Part shown: piece after piece, positions 20,834-28,816 of the stretch
Layout of the letters: each line of letters opens with the position of its first letter
Numbering within the stretch: position 1 is the first letter of the stretch
Origin: Comamonadaceae bacterium
GTDB taxonomy: Bacteria; Pseudomonadota; Gammaproteobacteria; Burkholderiales; Burkholderiaceae_C
Assembly: GCA_947476465.1 (NCBI GenBank)
Contig: CANJQN010000002.1
Span: 124,001 to 188,000 of the forward strand
Reading direction: 5' to 3'
DNA: 64,000 bases
Notes under the pieces: generated by a model
Told to the model about the DNA's origin: nothing
Seen by the model: only the letters and a program-made list of their open reading frames with translations
The model's database searches: none
Made by a program: the position numbers and the translations under genes

Positions 20834-21814
20834 TCAGTACAGCCCGCGCACCTGTGCCTGCAGCCGGCTCAGCCCCAGCAGGGCATCGGTAAAGGGCGTG
20901 GCCACGCCGGTCAGCTGGCCCAACTCGCACACCGCGGTCACCAGCGCGTCCAGCTCCAGCGGCTTGCCGGCCTCGACGTCCTGCAGCATCGAGGTCTTGA
21001 TCGGGCCCAACTTGGCGGTGACCTGGTGCCGGTCTTCTGGCTCCTGCGCGATCACGATGCCCAGGCGGGCGCCGATCTCGCGGGCTTCGAGCATCACGCG
21101 CGACATGAAGCCGCGCACCAGCGGGTCGGCCAGGATGCGCTGCGAGTCGGCGCCGGTGATGGCGCTGATCGGGTTCATGGTGAGGTTGCCCCAGAGCTTG
21201 AACCAGGTGTCGTGCTGGATCCGCTCGGACAGTGTGGTCTCGAAGCCGGCCTGCTCCAACAGGGCCACCAGGGCCCGCACCCGCGGCGTCTTCTCGCCCG
21301 AGGGCTCGCCGACGATCAGGCGCTGACCCAAGTGATGGCGCACCACGCCCGGCGCGTCGAGCGAAGACGAGGCATGCACGACGCAGCCCACCACCTGGCG
21401 CGAGGCAATAGCCTGGGCGATAGCGCCATCGGGGTCCACCGCCTTCAGCCGGGTGCCGGCCAGCGCCCCGCCGAAGCCGTCGAGAAACCACCAGGGCACG
21501 CCGTTCATGGCGGTGAGCACCACCGTGCCCGGCCCCAGCAGCGGGCCGATGGCGCGCGCGACATCGGCCAGGGCGGGGGCCTTGACCGCGATCACCACCA
21601 TGTCTTGCACACCCAGCTCGGCCGGGTCGGCACTGGCGTGCACCGGCACGGCGCGGTCGCCCTGCGAATCGATGAGCCGCAGCCCGTGCTGGCGCAGGGC
21701 GGCCAGCGTGGCGCCGCGCGCCACCACACTCACCTGTGATCCGGCCGCGGCCAGTTTCACACCGATCCAGCCGCCAATGGCGCCGGCGCCATAGATGCAA
21801 ACCTTCTGGGTCAA
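20834..21814 (-). CDS. panE: 2-dehydropantoate 2-reductase (ketopantoate reductase family)
   Basis: A 326-aa NADPH-dependent enzyme reducing ketopantoate in pantothenate synthesis, or a related 2-oxoacid reductase. The N-terminal Rossmann motif is GAGAIGG. The catalytic Lys lies in TWFKLWGNLTMNPISAITG, and the C-terminal EDRHQVTAKLGPIKTSMLQD block is typical of ApbA_C. The TTG at 21812-21814 is preferred: AGAAGG lies eight bases ahead, and it starts six bases after the stop of the Bug gene. The ATG at 21865 would overlap that gene. Co-transcription with a solute receptor suggests a catabolic paralogue of PanE, but this is uncertain. Confidence 0.85.
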   Translation of the reverse strand: MTQKVCIYGAGAIGGWIGVKLAAAGSQVSVVARGATLAALRQHGLRLIDSQGDRAVPVHASADPAELGVQDMVVIAVKAPALADVARAIGPLLGPGTVVLTAMNGVPWWFLDGFGGALAGTRLKAVDPDGAIAQAIASRQVVGCVVHASSSLDAPGVVRHHLGQRLIVGEPSGEKTPRVRALVALLEQAGFETTLSERIQHDTWFKLWGNLTMNPISAITGADSQRILADPLVRGFMSRVMLEAREIGARLGIVIAQEPEDRHQVTAKLGPIKTSMLQDVEAGKPLELDALVTAVCELGQLTGVATPFTDALLGLSRLQAQVRGLY

Positions 21815-21819
21815 GGGGG

Positions 21820-22815
21820 CTAACCTTCTGCTGTGAAGCCAATCTGCTTGACGATGGGCGCCCACTTGGCCGTGTCGCGCTTGACCAGGTCGGCCAGTTC
21901 ACCCGGCGTGGTGGACATGGCCTCCAGGCCGAAGCCGGCCAGGCCGTCGATCACGTCCTTGGTGGCCAGGGCCGCCCTCATGGACGCGTTCAGGCGGCTC
22001 ACCAGCTCGGGCGAGGCCTTGGCCGGCAGGAAGAAGGCGAACCACTCGCTGTGCGTGACGTCCTTGAGGCCCTGTTCGGCGAAGGTGGGCACATCGGGCG
22101 CGAAGCGGTTGCGCCCGGCGCCCGAGACACCCAGGATGCGCACCTTGCCCGTGGACAGATGCTGGGTGATGTCGCCGATGGGGCCGGAGACGGCCGCGAC
22201 GTTGCCGCCCAGCAGGTCGAGCATGGCCGGTTGGGTGCCGCGATAGGCCGCGTGCTTGAGGTCGACGCCGGCCGTCTTGCCCAGCAGGGCGCCGATGAAG
22301 TGCGGTGTGGAGCCGGCTGCCGGCGAGCCGAAGTTGGCGCCCTGCGGATTGGCCTTGGCCCAGGCCAGGTACTCGGGCACGCTCCTGATGCTGGCCGGGA
22401 CGGCCGGGCCCACGGCAAAGCCGAAGTCGAACGCGCAGGCCACGGTGACGGGCGTGAGGTCGACCGCCGGGTCGTAGGCCAGCTTCTTGTAGATATGCGG
22501 GTAGATGGTCAGGATGGAGGTTGGCGTCTGCAGGATGTTCAGGCCATCCGGCGGGGCGGCCTTGATGGTCTGAACGGCGATCTGCCCGCCCGCGCCGGTC
22601 TTGTTTTCCACCACCACCGATTTGGCGTACTGGCCGGTCATGGCCTGGGCCACGCGCCGGCAGGTGGTGTCCGAGGTGCCGCCGGCCGCGAAGCCGGTGA
22701 CGATCTTGGCCACGTCGGGCAACTGCTGGGCCCAGGCGCGCTGGCCCAGGCCGGTGAGGAAGGCAGCGGCGCCGGCGGACTGCAGCAGCTGGCGGCGATC
22801 GAGGTGCATGGTCAT
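21820..22815 (-). CDS. Bug-type tripartite tricarboxylate transporter receptor
   Basis: A 331-aa periplasmic solute-binding protein. The signal is Tat-like (DRRQLLQSAGAAAFLTG, cleaved after AWA). Mature motifs are IVTGFAAGGTSDTTCRRVAQ, VVVENKTGAGGQIAVQTIKAAPPDG and YRGTQPAMLDLLGGNV. In this family two ordered waters usually mediate carboxylate binding, so ligands are often carboxylic acids. No TctA or TctB membrane subunit is nearby, which is common for Bug proteins. It lies six bases upstream of the panE-like gene and so probably forms an operon with it. Start choice: MTM at 22815 or MHL at 22809. Confidence 0.92.
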   Translation of the reverse strand: MTMHLDRRQLLQSAGAAAFLTGLGQRAWAQQLPDVAKIVTGFAAGGTSDTTCRRVAQAMTGQYAKSVVVENKTGAGGQIAVQTIKAAPPDGLNILQTPTSILTIYPHIYKKLAYDPAVDLTPVTVACAFDFGFAVGPAVPASIRSVPEYLAWAKANPQGANFGSPAAGSTPHFIGALLGKTAGVDLKHAAYRGTQPAMLDLLGGNVAAVSGPIGDITQHLSTGKVRILGVSGAGRNRFAPDVPTFAEQGLKDVTHSEWFAFFLPAKASPELVSRLNASMRAALATKDVIDGLAGFGLEAMSTTPGELADLVKRDTAKWAPIVKQIGFTAEG

Positions 22816-22934
22816 GATGGTGTGGGTGGTGTGGAGGTCAATAGACCCAAAGGGCTGGTCATCATGGCATTCGCGCGGGCGGCCCGCACTTCGGGATGAC
22901 CCGTGGGACCTTCGCCGCCATGGACAATCCCCCC

Positions 22935-24314
22935 ATGGCCAAGGAAAAAACCGTTTACAGCTGCACCGAATGCGGCGGCACCAGCCCGCGCTGGCTGGGC
23001 AAGTGCCCGCAATGCGAGGCCTGGAACACCCTGATCGAGACGGTGCCGGACGCCGCCGCCGGCAACGCTCGCAACCGCTTCGCGTCGCTGGCGCCCAGCG
23101 CGGCGGTGGCGGTGCTGGCCGACATCGAGGCGGCCGAGGTGCCGCGCACGCCCACCGGCATCGCGGAGCTCGACCGCGTGCTGGGCGGCGGCATTGTCGC
23201 GGGCGGCGTGGTGCTGATCGGCGGCGACCCGGGCATCGGCAAGTCCACCCTGCTGCTGCAGGCGCTGGACGGCTTGCAGCGCGCGGGCGTGCCCACGCTG
23301 TACGTGACGGGCGAGGAATCAGGTGCCCAGGTGGCGCTGAGATCACGCCGCCTGGGGCTGGACCGCTCGCAAGTGAGTGTGCTGGCCGAGATCCAGCTGG
23401 AAAAGATTCAGGCCACGCTGGCCTCGGCCCGGCCGGCGGTGGCGGTGATCGACTCGATCCAGACGGTGTATTCCGACCAGCTCACCTCGGCCCCCGGCTC
23501 GGTCGCGCAGGTGCGTGAGTGCGCGGCCCACCTCACACGCGCGGCCAAGTCCAGCGGCACCTGCGTGGTGCTGGTCGGCCACGTCACCAAGGAAGGCGCC
23601 CTGGCCGGGCCGCGCGTGCTCGAGCACATGGTGGACACGGTGCTGTACTTCGAGGGCGACACGCATTCGAGCTTCCGGCTGGTGCGCGCGATCAAGAACC
23701 GCTTCGGCGCGGTCAATGAGATCGGCGTGTTCGCCATGACCGAAAAAGGCCTCAAGGGCGTGGCCAACCCCAGCGCGATTTTTCTGTCGCAGCATTCGGA
23801 GCCGGTTCCCGGCAGCTGTGTGCTGGTGACGCTGGAGGGCACGCGGCCGATGCTGGTGGAGATCCAGGCCCTGGTCGACAGCGGCGGCCCCAGCCCGCGC
23901 CGGCTGTCGGTGGGTCTGGACCGCGACCGCCTGGCCATGCTGCTGGCCGTGCTGCACCGCCATGCCGGCGTGGCCTGCACGGACCAGGATGTTTTCGTCA
24001 ATGCGGTGGGCGGCGTGCGCATCAGCGAACCGGCCGCTGACCTGGCGGTGATGCTGGCCATTACCTCCTCGCTGCGCGGCAAGGCCCTGCCCAAGGGCTT
24101 CATCGCCTTCGGCGAGGTCGGTCTGGCCGGCGAGGTGCGGCCCGCGCCGCGCGGCCAGGAGCGCCTGCGCGAGGCGGCTAAGCTGGGGTTTTCGGTGGCG
24201 GTGGTGCCCAAGGCGAACGCGCCCAAGAAGGGCAGCCGCGAGATCGAGGGCCTGACGATTCATCCGGTGGAGCGGATCGAAGAGGCCATGGAAGTGGTTC
24301 GCAGCCTGCAGTAA
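22935..24314 (+). CDS. radA: DNA repair protein RadA
   Basis: A 459-aa RecA-like DnaB-type helicase acting in recombinational repair. An N-terminal zinc finger (C10, C13, C24, C27) precedes the RecA fold with Walker A GGDPGIGKST. The RadA-specific KNRFGAVNEIGVF motif follows, then a C-terminal Lon-protease-like domain (GGVRISEPAADLAVMLAITSS) whose catalytic residues are not retained for proteolysis. The start at MAKEKTVYSC matches the family. An upstream in-frame ATG at 22920 adds five residues and cannot be excluded. Confidence 0.96.
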   Translation: MAKEKTVYSCTECGGTSPRWLGKCPQCEAWNTLIETVPDAAAGNARNRFASLAPSAAVAVLADIEAAEVPRTPTGIAELDRVLGGGIVAGGVVLIGGDPGIGKSTLLLQALDGLQRAGVPTLYVTGEESGAQVALRSRRLGLDRSQVSVLAEIQLEKIQATLASARPAVAVIDSIQTVYSDQLTSAPGSVAQVRECAAHLTRAAKSSGTCVVLVGHVTKEGALAGPRVLEHMVDTVLYFEGDTHSSFRLVRAIKNRFGAVNEIGVFAMTEKGLKGVANPSAIFLSQHSEPVPGSCVLVTLEGTRPMLVEIQALVDSGGPSPRRLSVGLDRDRLAMLLAVLHRHAGVACTDQDVFVNAVGGVRISEPAADLAVMLAITSSLRGKALPKGFIAFGEVGLAGEVRPAPRGQERLREAAKLGFSVAVVPKANAPKKGSREIEGLTIHPVERIEEAMEVVRSLQ

Positions 24315-24382
24315 CTCCGCGGCGCAGGGCCTACGCACTCGCCACAGCCGGCCCCGACGCGCGGGCAAAGGACAATCAAGCG

Positions 24383-24820
24383 ATGAAAGACTGGAAAAAA
24401 ATCGTCTACCCCCTGGCCGGCCTGGCCATCGTCTTCGGCGCCTGGCGGGCCTATGGCCTGCCAGGCCTGGCCGCCGCGGGCGGCGGCCTGATGATGTGGC
24501 TGATGCTGCACTTCACGCGGACCATGCACGTGCTCAAGCAGGCGGCCGACCGGCCCATCGGCTACGTGGGCAGCGCGGTGATGCTCAATGCCAAGCTCAA
24601 GCCCGGGGTGAACCTGCTGCATGTGATGGCCATCACGCGTTCCCTGGGCGAGCTGCAATCGCCGCCCGACGCCCAGCCAGAGGTGTTCCGCTGGACGGAC
24701 ACCGGTGGCTCCAGCGTCACCTGTGAGTTCGAGGGCGGGCGCCTGGTGCGGTGGATGCTGGCACGGCCCGCGCCCGACGAATCTCCCGCCCCCGCCGAGC
24801 CCGGCGCGGCCGCCCACTAG
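24383..24820 (+). CDS. Conserved membrane protein of unknown function
   Basis: A 145-aa protein with two predicted membrane helices near the N-terminus (about residues 8-24 and 27-44). A soluble C-terminal domain (HVLKQAADRPIGYVGSAVMLNAKLKPGVNLLHVMAITRSLG) ends in an Ala/Pro-rich tail. The sequence LNAKLKPGMxLxxVM is reminiscent of small betaproteobacterial hypothetical proteins encoded beside radA. No catalytic motif is seen. It is 68 bases downstream of radA and may be cotranscribed. Confidence 0.75.
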   Translation: MKDWKKIVYPLAGLAIVFGAWRAYGLPGLAAAGGGLMMWLMLHFTRTMHVLKQAADRPIGYVGSAVMLNAKLKPGVNLLHVMAITRSLGELQSPPDAQPEVFRWTDTGGSSVTCEFEGGRLVRWMLARPAPDESPAPAEPGAAAH

Positions 24821-24872
24821 AATCGCTGTTTGCATTCCATGTTGCGCATTTCATACCTCATGATCCCGTAGT

Positions 24873-24922
24873 CCGTTCGGGCTGAGCTTGTCGAAGCCCT
24901 TCGACAGGCTCAGGGCGAACGG
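24873..24922. repeat. Palindromic interspersed repeat
   Basis: A 50-base imperfect palindrome: CCGTTCGGGCTGAGCTTGTC then GAAGCC and the reverse-complement arm ending GGCGAACGG. One arm is the unit found duplicated inside metH (4577-4623). It sits between the radA-linked gene and ilvE and could fold into a stable hairpin. Confidence 0.85.
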
Positions 24923-24973
24923 CTGGGGTCGTCGCGAAATGCGAAAACTCAATAGACACCTGAAGGACGAGAC

Positions 24974-25909
24974 ATGAGCGTTGTTCCCACCATGGCCGAC
25001 CGCGACGGCAAGATCTGGATGGACGGTGAACTGGTCGAGTGGCGCGACGCCAAGATTCATGTTCTGTCCCATACCCTGCACTACGGCTGCGGCGCCTTCG
25101 AGGGCGTTCGGGCTTACAACACGGTCAACGGCACCGCCATCTTCCGCCTGCAAGAGCACACCCAGCGCCTCTTGAACAGCTGCAAGATCCTGCGCATGCC
25201 GATCACCTTCACGGCCGAGCATCTCAATCAAGCGCAACTCACGGTGGTGCGTGCCAACAAGCTCGAGAGCTGCTACATCCGCCCGCTGGCCTGGATCGGC
25301 TCCGAGAAGCTGGGCGTGAGCCCCAAGGGCAACCGGATCCACGCCATGGTTGCGGCCTGGGCCTGGGGCGCCTACCTCGGCGAGGACGGCATGAAGCGCG
25401 GCATCCGCGTCAAGACCTCCAGCTACAGCCGCCACCACGTCAACATCACGATGACGCAGGCCAAGGCCGTCTCCAACTACACCAATTCGATCCTGGCCAA
25501 CATGGAGGCCCTGGACGACGGCTACGACGAGGCCCTGCTGCTCGACACCTCCGGCTTCGTGAGCGAAGGCGCGGGCGAGAACATCTTTGTGGTGAAAGAC
25601 GGCAAGGTCTACACGCCCGATCTGTCGGCCGGCGCGCTCAATGGCATCACCCGCAACACGGTGCTGCACATCTGCGAAGACCTGGGGCTGGACCTGATCC
25701 AAAAGCGCATCACGCGCGACGAGGTCTACATCTGCGACGAGGCGTTTTTCACCGGCACCGCCGCCGAAGTCACGCCCATCCGCGAACTCGACCGCATCCC
25801 GCTCGGCGCCGGCTCGCGCGGCCCCATCACCGAGAAGATTCAGAGCGCGTTCTTCGACATCGTGAACGGCCGCAACCCCAAATACGCCCATTGGCTGACG
25901 AACGTTTGA
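24974..25909 (+). CDS. ilvE: Branched-chain amino acid aminotransferase
   Basis: A 311-aa class IV PLP transaminase for the last step of Val, Leu and Ile synthesis. K164 in TQAKAVSNYTNS is the PLP lysine. HTLHYGCGAFEGVRAY and YIRPLAW form the substrate pocket. EGAGENIFVVKDG and FFTGTAAEVTPI are the class IV signatures. The start has an AAGGACG ribosome site. A repeat unit follows immediately. Confidence 0.96.
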   Translation: MSVVPTMADRDGKIWMDGELVEWRDAKIHVLSHTLHYGCGAFEGVRAYNTVNGTAIFRLQEHTQRLLNSCKILRMPITFTAEHLNQAQLTVVRANKLESCYIRPLAWIGSEKLGVSPKGNRIHAMVAAWAWGAYLGEDGMKRGIRVKTSSYSRHHVNITMTQAKAVSNYTNSILANMEALDDGYDEALLLDTSGFVSEGAGENIFVVKDGKVYTPDLSAGALNGITRNTVLHICEDLGLDLIQKRITRDEVYICDEAFFTGTAAEVTPIRELDRIPLGAGSRGPITEKIQSAFFDIVNGRNPKYAHWLTNV

Positions 25910-25986
25910 CCCCCCCCGAAAGGCCTTCGGCCCCTCCCCCCAGGGGGCGCCACCAGCGGCCCGGCAAAGCCGGTTCCGCGGTGGCC
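25910..25986. repeat. Comamonadaceae-type interspersed repeat, copy 1
   Basis: Starts with CCCCCCCGAAAGGCC, includes CCCCAGGGGGCGCC and ends with GGCCCGGCAAAGCCGGTTCC. The same unit recurs at 26292-26390 and inverted at 31251-31338, always between genes. Confidence 0.85.
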
Positions 25987-26063
25987 TCGAAGGGACACTG
26001 CTTTCATGCTGGTGGGTGTTTGCCGGCATGTTGGATAGCTGAAGTTTGTTATGGAAAGGCGTC

Positions 26064-26285
26064 ATGAGCACCGCTACACCGCGCAAGCAGGCCGTTGTCG
26101 AACTGCTCGCCAAGGACCTCAATGCCAACGGCGGGGTGTTCTGCCCGAGCCCGCTGGCCGACATGAAGTTGTGGAACAGCCACCCGAAGGTCTACCTTGA
26201 CGTGGCCCATGCCGGCCAGGCGGCCTGCCCCTACTGCGGCACCGTCTACCAGCTGCGCGCGGGCGAGCACTTCAAAGGGCATTGA
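26064..26285 (+). CDS. Small zinc-finger domain protein (zf-CHCC family)
   Basis: A 73-aa protein related to the CHCC zinc-finger domain of complex I subunit NDUFS6. The likely ligands are C33 (VFCPSP), the His in NSHPKVYLDV, and C58/C61 in CPYCGTVYQL. The start ATG at 26064 is preceded by AAAGG; an upstream TTG is less likely. The gene lies between ilvE and waaF in many Burkholderiales. Its role is unknown. Confidence 0.85.
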   Translation: MSTATPRKQAVVELLAKDLNANGGVFCPSPLADMKLWNSHPKVYLDVAHAGQAACPYCGTVYQLRAGEHFKGH

Positions 26286-26291
26286 CTCCCA

Positions 26292-26390
26292 CCCCCCCCG
26301 AAGCGGCCTGCGGCCGTGCCTCCTCGGGCTGCGCCCTCTCCCCCCAGGGGGCGCCGCTGGCGGCCCGGCAAAGCCGGTTCCGCGGCGGCC
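26292..26390. repeat. Comamonadaceae-type interspersed repeat, copy 2
   Basis: The same unit as 25910-25986 with an inserted stretch (GTGCCTCCTCGGGCTGCGCC). It ends 21 bases before the waaF start, so it forms most of the waaF leader. Confidence 0.85.
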
Positions 26391-26410
26391 CACTGAACTC
26401 CCCCTTTTAC

Positions 26411-27466
26411 GTGACGCCTTCTCTCATCATCGCCCCGCAGTGGATCGGCGACGCGGTCATGACCGAGCCGCTGCTGCGGCGGCTGCATGCGCGGGGCGAG
26501 CGGCTGACGGTGGGTGCGCTGCCCTGGGTGGCGCCGGTCTACCGGGCCATGCCGCAGGTGGCGGCGGTGGTGGAATTTCCCTTCCAGCACGGCGGGCTGC
26601 AGTTCAAGGCGCGCCGCCGGCTGGCGCGTGAACTGGCAGGCAACTTCGAGGCGGCCTATGTGCTGCCCAACTCCCTCAAGAGCGCGCTGCTGCCTTTTCT
26701 GGCGAGCATTCCCCGCCGCATCGGCTACCTGGGCGAGGCGCGGGTGGGGCTGCTCACCCACCGCCTGAAAAATCCCAAGAGCAAGCCGCCGATGGTGGCG
26801 TTTTATTCGGCCCTGAGCGGCCAGACCGATGTGGCGAACGACCGCCCGCGGCTGGCGCTGCCTGAGGGTGACGCCGCCCGCGTCGCCGCCGCGCAGGGGC
26901 TGGCCGTCGGCGGCTTCTACACCTTCGCGCCGGGCGCCGAGTTCGGCGGCTCCAAGCGCTGGCCGGCCGGTCACTATGCGCAGTTGGCGCAGCGGCTGGA
27001 CGCCCCGGTGGTGCTGCTGGGGTCGGGCAAGGAGGCCGCGTTGTGCGAGGAGATCGCGCAGGCCGCACAAGCCGGGCAAACCGTCCCGATCCGTTGCCTG
27101 AACCTGGCCGGGCGCACCACGCTGGCCGAGGCGCTGGCACTGATCGCCGGCGCCCGCGCCATGATCAGCAACGATTCGGGCCTGATGCACGTGGCCGCCG
27201 CCTTCGGCGTGCCGCAGGCGGCGCTGTTCGGCTCGTCGAGCCCGCTGCACACGCCGCCGCTGAACGATCGGGCAGCGGTGCTGTGGCTCAAGCAGGACGC
27301 CGCCTACCAGCCGCCCCTCGATTGCGCGCCGTGCTTCGAGCGCGAGTGCCCGCTGGGCCACCACCGCTGCCTGGTCGACCTCGGGCCGGATCGCGTTCTG
27401 CGCGCCCTGGGCACGGTGGTCCCCGCCGGCCCATTGGGCGATGCCGACTGTGCCGCCCATGCCTGA
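26411..27466 (+). CDS. waaF: Lipopolysaccharide heptosyltransferase II
   Basis: A 351-aa GT9 glycosyltransferase adding the second L-glycero-D-manno-heptose to the LPS inner core at the cytoplasmic face. SLIIAPQWIGDAVM opens the family. PGAEFGGSKRWPAGHYAQL and SNDSGLMHVAAAFGVPQAALFG bind ADP-heptose, and LDCAPCFERECPLGHHRCL is the WaaF C-terminal cysteine block. The GTG at 26411 is chosen because it gives the family length (E. coli 348 aa); the frame is open further upstream only through the repeat. Confidence 0.92.
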   Translation: MTPSLIIAPQWIGDAVMTEPLLRRLHARGERLTVGALPWVAPVYRAMPQVAAVVEFPFQHGGLQFKARRRLARELAGNFEAAYVLPNSLKSALLPFLASIPRRIGYLGEARVGLLTHRLKNPKSKPPMVAFYSALSGQTDVANDRPRLALPEGDAARVAAAQGLAVGGFYTFAPGAEFGGSKRWPAGHYAQLAQRLDAPVVLLGSGKEAALCEEIAQAAQAGQTVPIRCLNLAGRTTLAEALALIAGARAMISNDSGLMHVAAAFGVPQAALFGSSSPLHTPPLNDRAAVLWLKQDAAYQPPLDCAPCFERECPLGHHRCLVDLGPDRVLRALGTVVPAGPLGDADCAAHA

Positions 27467-28694
27467 AGCCGCCACCGCCGCCGCGCCAGTGCCTGTCGGC
27501 GCGGCGGCGGTCGGCCTGGCAGGCCTGCTGTCTTTGGCCGTCGCCGTGGGCATCGGACGATTCGCCTTCACACCGATGCTGCCCCTGATGATCCAGGACA
27601 GCCAACTCGACGTGGCCGCCGGCGGCTGGTTGGCCGCCGCCCACTACCTGGGCTACCTGGTGGGCGCGCTCACCGCCAGCCGCCTGCCCATCGCCCCGGC
27701 CCGGCTGGCCGTGGCGACGCTGGGCCTGACCGTGCTGCTCACGGCCGCCATGGCCCTGCCGGCCGGGCCCTGGGCCTGGGCTGGCCTGCGGCTGGCAGCC
27801 GGGGTGGTCAGTGCCTGGGCCTTCGTCGCCACAGGTGTGTGGTGCCTTGGGGCCTTGGTCCAGCGCCCTGGTGCCGGCGGCGCGCCCAGCGGCTGGAGCA
27901 GCGTGCTCTATGCCGGGGTGGGCACCGGCATTGCGCTGACGGGCTTGTACTGCCTGGCGGCGGCCGTCGCCGGCAGCCGGTCGGCGGGCTTGTGGTTGCA
28001 GCTGGCCCTGATGGCGGCGTTGTTGGCGGTGCCGGTGGCGTGGGTGGTGCGGCGCCTGGGCGCCGAACTCGACGGCTCCATGCGTTCGGCGCGTTCAGTG
28101 CCCGGTGCCGCCACAGCACTGCCGCGCATGCGGGGCCTGGTGATCAGCTACGGCCTGTTCGGCTTCGGCTACATCCTGCCCGCCACCTTCCTGCCGGTGC
28201 TGGCGCGCCGCCTGGTGGAAGACCCCCGCCTGTTCGGGCTGGCCTGGCCGCTGTTCGGCGCGGCGGCGGCCGTCTCCGCCTTGCTGGCCAGCTGGTGGCT
28301 GCGGCGCGTGTCGCGGCTGCGGGTGTGGGCCGTGAGCCAGGGGCTGATGGGCGTGGGTGTGCTGCTGCCCAGCCTGTGGCTTTCGGGTTGGACGGTCGGC
28401 CTGTCTGCCGTGCTGGTGGGCGGCACTTTCATGGTGGTCACCCTGGCCGGCGTGCAGGAAGCGCGTTCCCGCGCGAGCGCCCAGGCGCCGCGCGCGGTGG
28501 CACGGATGACGGCCGCCTTCGCCGTCGGCCAGATCGTCGGCCCGGTGCTGTCGTCGGCGCTGTTGCATGGCGCCGGGCTGGGCGAGGCGGCAGCCATGAA
28601 CCTGGCCATGCAGCTGGCTGCGATGTCGCTGCTGGCCAGCGCGGTCTGGCTGGCGCTGCTGCGAGAGCCGATTCACGCCTTGCATTCAAGATGA
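27441..28694 (+). CDS. YbfB/YjiJ-family MFS transporter
   Basis: A 417-aa permease with about twelve helices. GIGRFAFTPMLPLMIQD after the first helix is the signature of the YbfB/YjiJ group. Substrates of the family are not established. It overlaps the end of waaF by 26 bases in another frame; a second ATG at 27459 would shorten the overlap. It is the last gene of the waaF run, followed by an intergenic stretch. Confidence 0.87.
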   Translation: MPTVPPMPEAATAAAPVPVGAAAVGLAGLLSLAVAVGIGRFAFTPMLPLMIQDSQLDVAAGGWLAAAHYLGYLVGALTASRLPIAPARLAVATLGLTVLLTAAMALPAGPWAWAGLRLAAGVVSAWAFVATGVWCLGALVQRPGAGGAPSGWSSVLYAGVGTGIALTGLYCLAAAVAGSRSAGLWLQLALMAALLAVPVAWVVRRLGAELDGSMRSARSVPGAATALPRMRGLVISYGLFGFGYILPATFLPVLARRLVEDPRLFGLAWPLFGAAAAVSALLASWWLRRVSRLRVWAVSQGLMGVGVLLPSLWLSGWTVGLSAVLVGGTFMVVTLAGVQEARSRASAQAPRAVARMTAAFAVGQIVGPVLSSALLHGAGLGEAAAMNLAMQLAAMSLLASAVWLALLREPIHALHSR

Positions 28695-28764
28695 GCAAGC
28701 GCCGCCCCGGCGAGTGAGACGCCAGCGCAGAGATGGCCTCGCCCGGGAGCTCCTGGGATGATTT

Positions 28765-28793
28765 GCAAATGCAAGATTAAATCTTCAATTTGC
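28765..28793. promoter_or_regulatory. AT-rich palindrome upstream of the DUF4143 ATPase gene (putative operator)
   Basis: The left arm GCAAATGCAAGATT mirrors the right arm AATCTTCAATTTGC with two mismatches, spanning 29 bases. It stands out as AT-rich in a GC-rich context, 24 bases ahead of the ATG at 28817. An operator or a stem near the transcription start are both possible; no regulator is adjacent. Confidence 0.4.
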
Positions 28794-28816
28794 ACGGTCT
28801 GCTGTAGACTGACGGC

